Source of the DNA: Bryum argenteum
Lineage: Eukaryota; Streptophyta; Bryopsida; Bryales; Bryaceae
DNA: 64,000 nucleotides
Assembly: GCA_037043015.1 (NCBI GenBank)
Contig: CM073327.1
Coordinates: 14,924,727 to 14,988,726, forward strand
Direction of reading: 5' to 3'
In this document: in pieces, positions 59,176 to 64,000 of the stretch
Numbering within the stretch: position 1 is the first letter of the stretch
Layout: every line of letters begins with the position of its first letter
Program-made: the position numbers and the translations under genes
Notes under the pieces: generated by a model
The model's database searches: none
The model's input: the letters and a program-made list of their open reading frames with translations, nothing else
Told to the model about the DNA's origin: nothing

Positions 59176-62100
59176 CTACGATGCTGATGGTGAACGACCA
59201 TTAAAGTGTTGGTCACACTGATCAGCCTCATCGTCTATAAACGCAAGCACTCTCGAGCTAAAGCGTCGACGTCTACAACTGTCCGATAAGACGGGAGACG
59301 GGGCAGCCACAAATTCCTGAGCTATCCGCTCCGCATAAGATGGTAGAGTGAAAGTTTGCGAAGGACTGCTGTAGAGACTAGCGTCGCCAATCAAGCGTCG
59401 GTTTGAACCTGCGATCCTAAAAGTACATAAAAAGTCAATTCCAATGAATTATTAGCAAGTGAAGGTGACAATAGATGGGGGAAAAGTAAGATATAATTAC
59501 GCACAAAATGTTGGGCGTTGCTTCTTCTGAAGCGGTTCAGAAGTGTCGCTGTCGTAGTCATAAACTGGATCTGAATCGCCACTTTCTTCCTCAAAAGCAG
59601 TGCCATCCACGTATGCCGATAAAAGTCCGTCAAATATCTCCTCATCTACTTCAACAGCAATGAGATGACGGTTCGATCGCGCGCACGCAATCACAGAAGC
59701 ACCTACATACCAGCAACCAACATCAGAAATCCAATAGTGAATGAGTTAAATGAGAGTTGGTATAAGCAACAACTAACCTGTACTAGGGCTCCAGTCAAAG
59801 ACGATTCCCCGCTCGTCTGTGAGAGAATCAATGAAACATTGGATGAAGGAGGGGTCCTTCTCTCGCGAGCCACGCCACGGAGTACCATCTTCCTTCTTAC
59901 GAATGGAGTCATTGCTCGCGAAATTAAAAACATGGTCCTCCTCGTCGGGAAGAATGGGCACACCTGCGTACTCTTTCGCAACCTGTCTTATGGAGAATCT
60001 GGTGGCGAAAGACCTCCGAACGAAGACCTTAATGTGGAACTTGTGAGTCTGCAAAATTCATTAGATGTTAGAGAATTAAAGAGACGTTGTAAATAATTGT
60101 AACCGATGAATTGAATGCAGAATGAAGACTATACCGTTTTCACGTGCGGGTTCGTCGAGGCCATTGGCATGGGATTATATCCCCACCAATCTCTCACCAT
60201 TCGGAATTCGAAGGCCTTCGACTCGGCATCTAGGGCTTTCTCGACTCGACGATCCTTCGGATGCATAACAAGTATCGCACCCTCGTCTGTCAAGTTGTAG
60301 AAAGCAAAGAAGAACACACTCTCGAAGTAGCTTTTCTCTCGCTTGTTCCATGAAGGGATATCGACAGGCGACACGTCAAGCACGGGTAAGTTCTCCGGTA
60401 CGTCTGCGTAGATGAGATCAATGCCGGGATGCGGGTGTTTCTTGCCCATCTCCTTACATGGGTACTTCCGGTCCTTGCCAATCTGTGGAAATCACAAAAA
60501 CTTAAACATGTTGTAAACGATATGTTCCTAACAGAATTTCTGAATTAAAAGAATGTGATAAGAGATTTAAGACATAATACCTTTCTGATGTGGTTAATGA
60601 TGTCCATCACTTGCGTGTCCCAATCTTTCGTTTCGTGAGCTGCCTTTTGAACAGAAGCACCGATATCCCCTTTTTCCAAGTACATTGGGAGAGAAATAGT
60701 AATCTCAGAAGACGAGCACTCGCCAACATGCTTCGGTTCAAGAAATGGGAGTGAAGCGAACTTCTTTCCGGAGCTGTGGTCGACGGTGAAAGATTGAGGA
60801 GGGGACCCCGCATTCGTAAGAGCGCCTACAGAAATCTGAGTCAATGGTCGACCACGTCTACGAGCATTGTTGGTCGCTCCATCTGAAGCCTGAGTCAAAT
60901 CAGCTTCTTCTGGACCTGCAACGTCTTGATGGAGCGGACTGGTTTCATTGGGTTCTTGATCAAGATCAACGACAGGCTCCGCAGCGGCGTTGCGTCGCTT
61001 TCTGTTTGCTCGGGTTCTAGGATGTGCAATCGGTGAAGGAGGTTCGGAGGGTGACACAGTTGCGCTTGGTAAAATGGACACGTCGTCGTCGTCATCGTCA
61101 TCGATCTCCATAGGTGCATCGCCTGGTGCGTTTGAAGTGAGGTTTCGAAGCAGATGTCTCTCTTCCTTGTGCACAAAGTTATCGTTGCACTCAAGGAACC
61201 AACCACCGGTCAGCAACTGTGAGTTGGAAAACCGTGAGTGTTGGGCTTCGGAGAAGATGCTGGACAGATCATTTGAGACGGCTACGTCCTCGAGCTCAGC
61301 TGGAATGGACCAAGAAGCCAAGGCTCCTTTGCCAATAAGCTCATTTTTCAAGTACCTACAATGAACAAAACATAGAACAATGATAAACTTGAGTATATAG
61401 AACTGAATTTTGTAATGAGCAAAATGAATAGGAAATTGAAGAGCTAAGCGGATATATACCGGAATAAGAGCCGTTTGGTAGTAACTTTGCCACCACTAAA
61501 CTTCTGAATATCGGATCCTTTGATGAACTTGGGGCTCGCATTCTGAGCAAGGTAGTTCTCGAATGCCTTTTCCCGTAAAAGCAATCTCCATTTCTCCACA
61601 TACGCGGATGGCTTTAGTACCGCATCGGTCCATTGAATGGAAATTTTGCCATCCTCCAGAAGTTGTTGAATCCCACTTTCGAGGGATTGTTGTAACTGCA
61701 ATGAAGTAGAACCCGTTAGGAAAAGTAGGTAGTGGATGACGGGAATACATTAATGACAGAAGTTCAGTACAATATACCTGAGCCCAAAGCGAAGCGCGAT
61801 GCAGGAAGGCAAGCAATTTTTTATCCTTCATAGGGCGGTCTACTGGAAAGCCGACAGATAGACGCACATCATCTGGCGCATTCCACCATTGGAGCCACTT
61901 TCCCTTAAAATCAAAGTGGACATTGGTGGTGGCTACCATGTGCAACCGTTCGATTGTCATGTCGGGCTTCGGGTTGTGGCTGTAGTGAGAATTGATCTGC
62001 ACATAGAACAAATTGAATTAATTAATTACAGTAGTAATCAATAACAGTACTCGGTATCCTTAGAAACTAAGTAGACAAAATTATTTACCTCTTTCGGGAA

Positions 62101-63477
62101 TACTTTCCCAAGTTGTTTATTGGCCACGGCAACCATCTTGTCAAACTTTTTGTCACGAATGGATTTGATTTCCGCTTTGATGGCGTTATCCATGGCACTC
62201 CAAACTCCTGGCCCTGTTTGCTTTTCTTTAGGGGTAGAGGCATAGTAAGTAGCCTCGGCAAGATCCGATGCTTTCGCTAACCTCCTCTACATGGCAGATA
62301 AGCAGTAGTAAGAATTTGTAACATATAGAGTACAGGGTAGAAGTGTTAAGTACGTATTAAGAAGTCTTACCGCGTATAAGAACTTGACGAAGACATCCAT
62401 TGTGACAGGATACCATGTTTCTTTCTTTGCTTTAGCGTTTTTGCAAATTTGATAATCCTCCGGAGTAATGAGATCCTTGAAATCTTCAAGTTTCAACTTA
62501 CCAAACTTCCGCATGCGTTGCAGCTTCGCACATAAACTGTCTTCGACGTGGTCATGTTCGGTAGACCTATATAGCGCAAAGGTAGACCTGTATATGAGAA
62601 TACGTCGAGATAACAGAATTTGAAAGAAAAGTATTCGAAAAATTGTTAGAAGTACTTACCAATTTATGTCATTCATGGCATCAAGGAGGAGATTGCTTTG
62701 ACCGCGAGCATCGAGTACAATGCAATCAACTGAGATGTACCATGATGGATCTTTTTGGTGGTACCGCTCTATATGACGCATCCACGCAGTCAAACGGTGA
62801 TTTCCCTCGTATACATAGAAGTAGTGGCCACTGAGAGAATGAAGATCGGGATCTGACATCAAAGTCTTCTCGAACTCTTCATTTGCATCTCTCCAAAGCG
62901 GATTCTCCCACACATTGTCTGCTGCATCAACTTTTTTTTCTCTTCCTTTCTTATCGAATGGAGATACATACATGACCCGATCTCCTTCTCGGTAACCTTT
63001 GTTGAACTCGTTCTCCAGCTTCCGAACGTCTTGTTCGGAGATAGGCCTAACCTTGGGGTAAGACACCAAACGGCACAATGGAATTAGCATGCGAGACTTC
63101 TTTACAGGTTTGAATCGAAACCTGTTTATGATTGCAATAGAATCACTTTTGTGAATCATCCGCATCTCATTCGCACTCCAATCAGGATCTTTATTTTGGA
63201 GATGGGGTGGCATGTGCACGATGCCGACGTTGACACTCCCAGGCAAAGAAGATTCTTCGTCATCCGATGGAGACTCTTGTGCATCGGTAGCTTGCAAAGC
63301 CTCCAGAGAAGGTTCGGGTTCGATATGAGTATCACGTGGGGCTGGAGAAGGAATATGTTCCACATTTTCTTGTGGCAAGGGTGTGGTATCATCTTCTTCA
63401 GGAAGTTGACTTGACTCAAAGTTTTGAGGGGAGATATCTTCATCGTCTTGAAGAGATTGAAGCTCGGATATTCTCAT
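59176..63477 (-). CDS. ParB-like / N6-N4 DNA methyltransferase-like fusion protein, copy 3
   Basis: Start ATG 63477 (MRISELQSLQDDEDISPQNF) directly after a CAG acceptor, as in copy 1. Exon order matches copy 1, ending with 59408-59176 (PSYAERIAQEF, CDQHFNGRSPSAS). The ParB-like domain has MLIPLCRLVSYPKVRPISEQ, YFYVYEGNHRLTAWMRHIER and WYISVDCIVLDARGQ. The methyltransferase-like part has PGIDLIYADVPENLPVLDV, PWRGSREKDPSFIQCF, GIVFDWSPSTGASVIACARS and HLIAVEVDEEIFDGLL. That is the motif IV then motif I order of beta-class enzymes. The canonical DPPY is DVPE and the glycine loop is altered. All exons are open with good splice sites, so this is the best candidate for an expressed protein. Expected location nuclear; substrate unknown. 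Confidence 0.78.
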
Positions 63478-63616
63478 CTGAGAAATCAAGGAACAAAATG
63501 CAACATCGCACCAAAATCATAAGAATAAATCAATAAGATAATAAAATATTAACTGAATATTAAAACCATTCATAATAAAGAAGAATGTTAAAAGTATCTC
63601 ATAATTCGTCTAAGAA

Positions 63617-63937
63617 CTAAATGGATTTGAACTTCGCTGCAAGTCGCGGAGAACGTCTAGGTGCAACTCTAGCCAATGCTATCGTTTCGATACGTTTAGC
63701 TTTGGCATTATTCCTTTTAATTCTCATGTTAACCGCTCGTGCAATCCGATCAAAGTCATCACGTGAAGTGTGACTGACAGGTGGGGCAAGAGGCGGAGTA
63801 TCAGGAATCGAGGACATTGCAACTACTAAACGACGGGACTCTACTACAGACTGGACCCGATCTCTCAGTCTGGATAAGTCGCTGTCGGCATCAGAAGCGG
63901 CATCGTCTTGGACTGCCTTCACCTTCAATCGGCCCTG
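63617..63937 (-). CDS. Small MULE gene, terminal exon, copy 3
   Basis: Reads GRLKVKAVQDDAASDADSDL, SRLRDRVQSVVESRRLVVAM, SSIPDTPPLAPP and ends ARVAPRRSPRLAAKFKSI before a stop at 63617. It corresponds to 35720-36040, with ESRRL, PDTP and PRRSxRL conserved. The acceptor is at about 63938 (CTGCAG). Upstream exons lie outside the window. The role is unknown; the acidic and basic patches suggest a nuclear protein. Confidence 0.55.
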   Translation of the reverse strand, partial: QGRLKVKAVQDDAASDADSDLSRLRDRVQSVVESRRLVVAMSSIPDTPPLAPPVSHTSRDDFDRIARAVNMRIKRNNAKAKRIETIALARVAPRRSPRLAAKFKSI

Positions 63938-64000
63938 CATTCACACACACACACAACATCCATACCAAATATCAACCACAATCCACATGAGACATTACGA

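Larger units (their letters stand above)
58261..64000. mobile_element. MULE-type element, copy 3 (left 5.7 kb; runs off the window)
   Basis: Starts GGGGAAACCACCGGTGTGAG, identical to the left end of the complete MULE, with a GAGCGGT array and the same subterminal DNA. It contains a ParB-methyltransferase-like gene and the small upstream gene, both minus. The accessory and transposase genes should lie beyond 64000. The ten bases before it (GTCGCACGTC, 58251-58260) are the predicted target duplication. It is inserted in the right subterminal part of the hAT-like element. Confidence 0.8.

Overview
The window reads as repeat-rich nuclear DNA of a streptophyte plant or alga. The host traces are plant-like: a TMK-type leucine-rich-repeat receptor kinase, a MYB-CC transcription factor exon, a NUMOD3 exon and TTTAGGG telo-boxes. 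Genes have short GT-AG introns. I cannot name the species, and a non-flowering lineage (charophyte, bryophyte or lycophyte) is only a guess. I see no intact ordinary host gene. Almost everything belongs to mobile elements nested inside one another, with captured scraps of host genes.

Layout. (1) 1-2516: AT-rich DNA with a kinase fragment, a MITE and a hairpin. (2) 2517-7498: an old Mutator-like (MULE) element with a decayed SWIM-finger transposase (minus), a basic/acidic accessory gene (plus) and the first exon of a third gene (plus). (3) 7499-50276: a 42.8-kb compound insertion bracketed by an exact 24-bp repeat. It holds two tandem copies, A (about 7.5-19.27 kb) and B (about 19.27-50.25 kb), of an element pairing a DDE integrase gene with a HECT-type ubiquitin ligase gene. 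Inside copy B sit a complete 14,008-bp MULE (30293-44300, exact 10-bp target duplication) and a hAT-like element with a giant palindrome (44775-49826, 7/8-bp target duplication). (4) 50351-53752: the rest of the third gene of the old MULE, cut off by (5) a hAT-like element (53753-58260) carrying a protein kinase gene and remnants of a transposase. (6) 58261-64000: another MULE copy, running off the window.

The most notable system is the MULE cassette. Each copy encodes an intron-containing protein that joins a ParB-like domain to a domain resembling phage/bacterial N6/N4 DNA methyltransferases. There are three diverged copies with matching intron positions, and all have altered catalytic motifs (DPPY becomes D[AV]PE; the DPFxGxG motif becomes DW...TG). 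Together with the transposase, the basic/acidic accessory protein and a further small gene, this makes a three- or four-gene transposon. Its ends carry short arrays of a 7-bp unit, GAGCGGT. The integrase-HECT element is a second unusual gene pairing.

Most mobile-element genes here carry stops or frameshifts. The two ParB-methyltransferase-like genes on the minus strand (31266-35583 and 59176-63477) look open throughout. Exon boundaries were inferred by eye from GT/AG sites and from comparing copies within the window; no alignment or database search was run.
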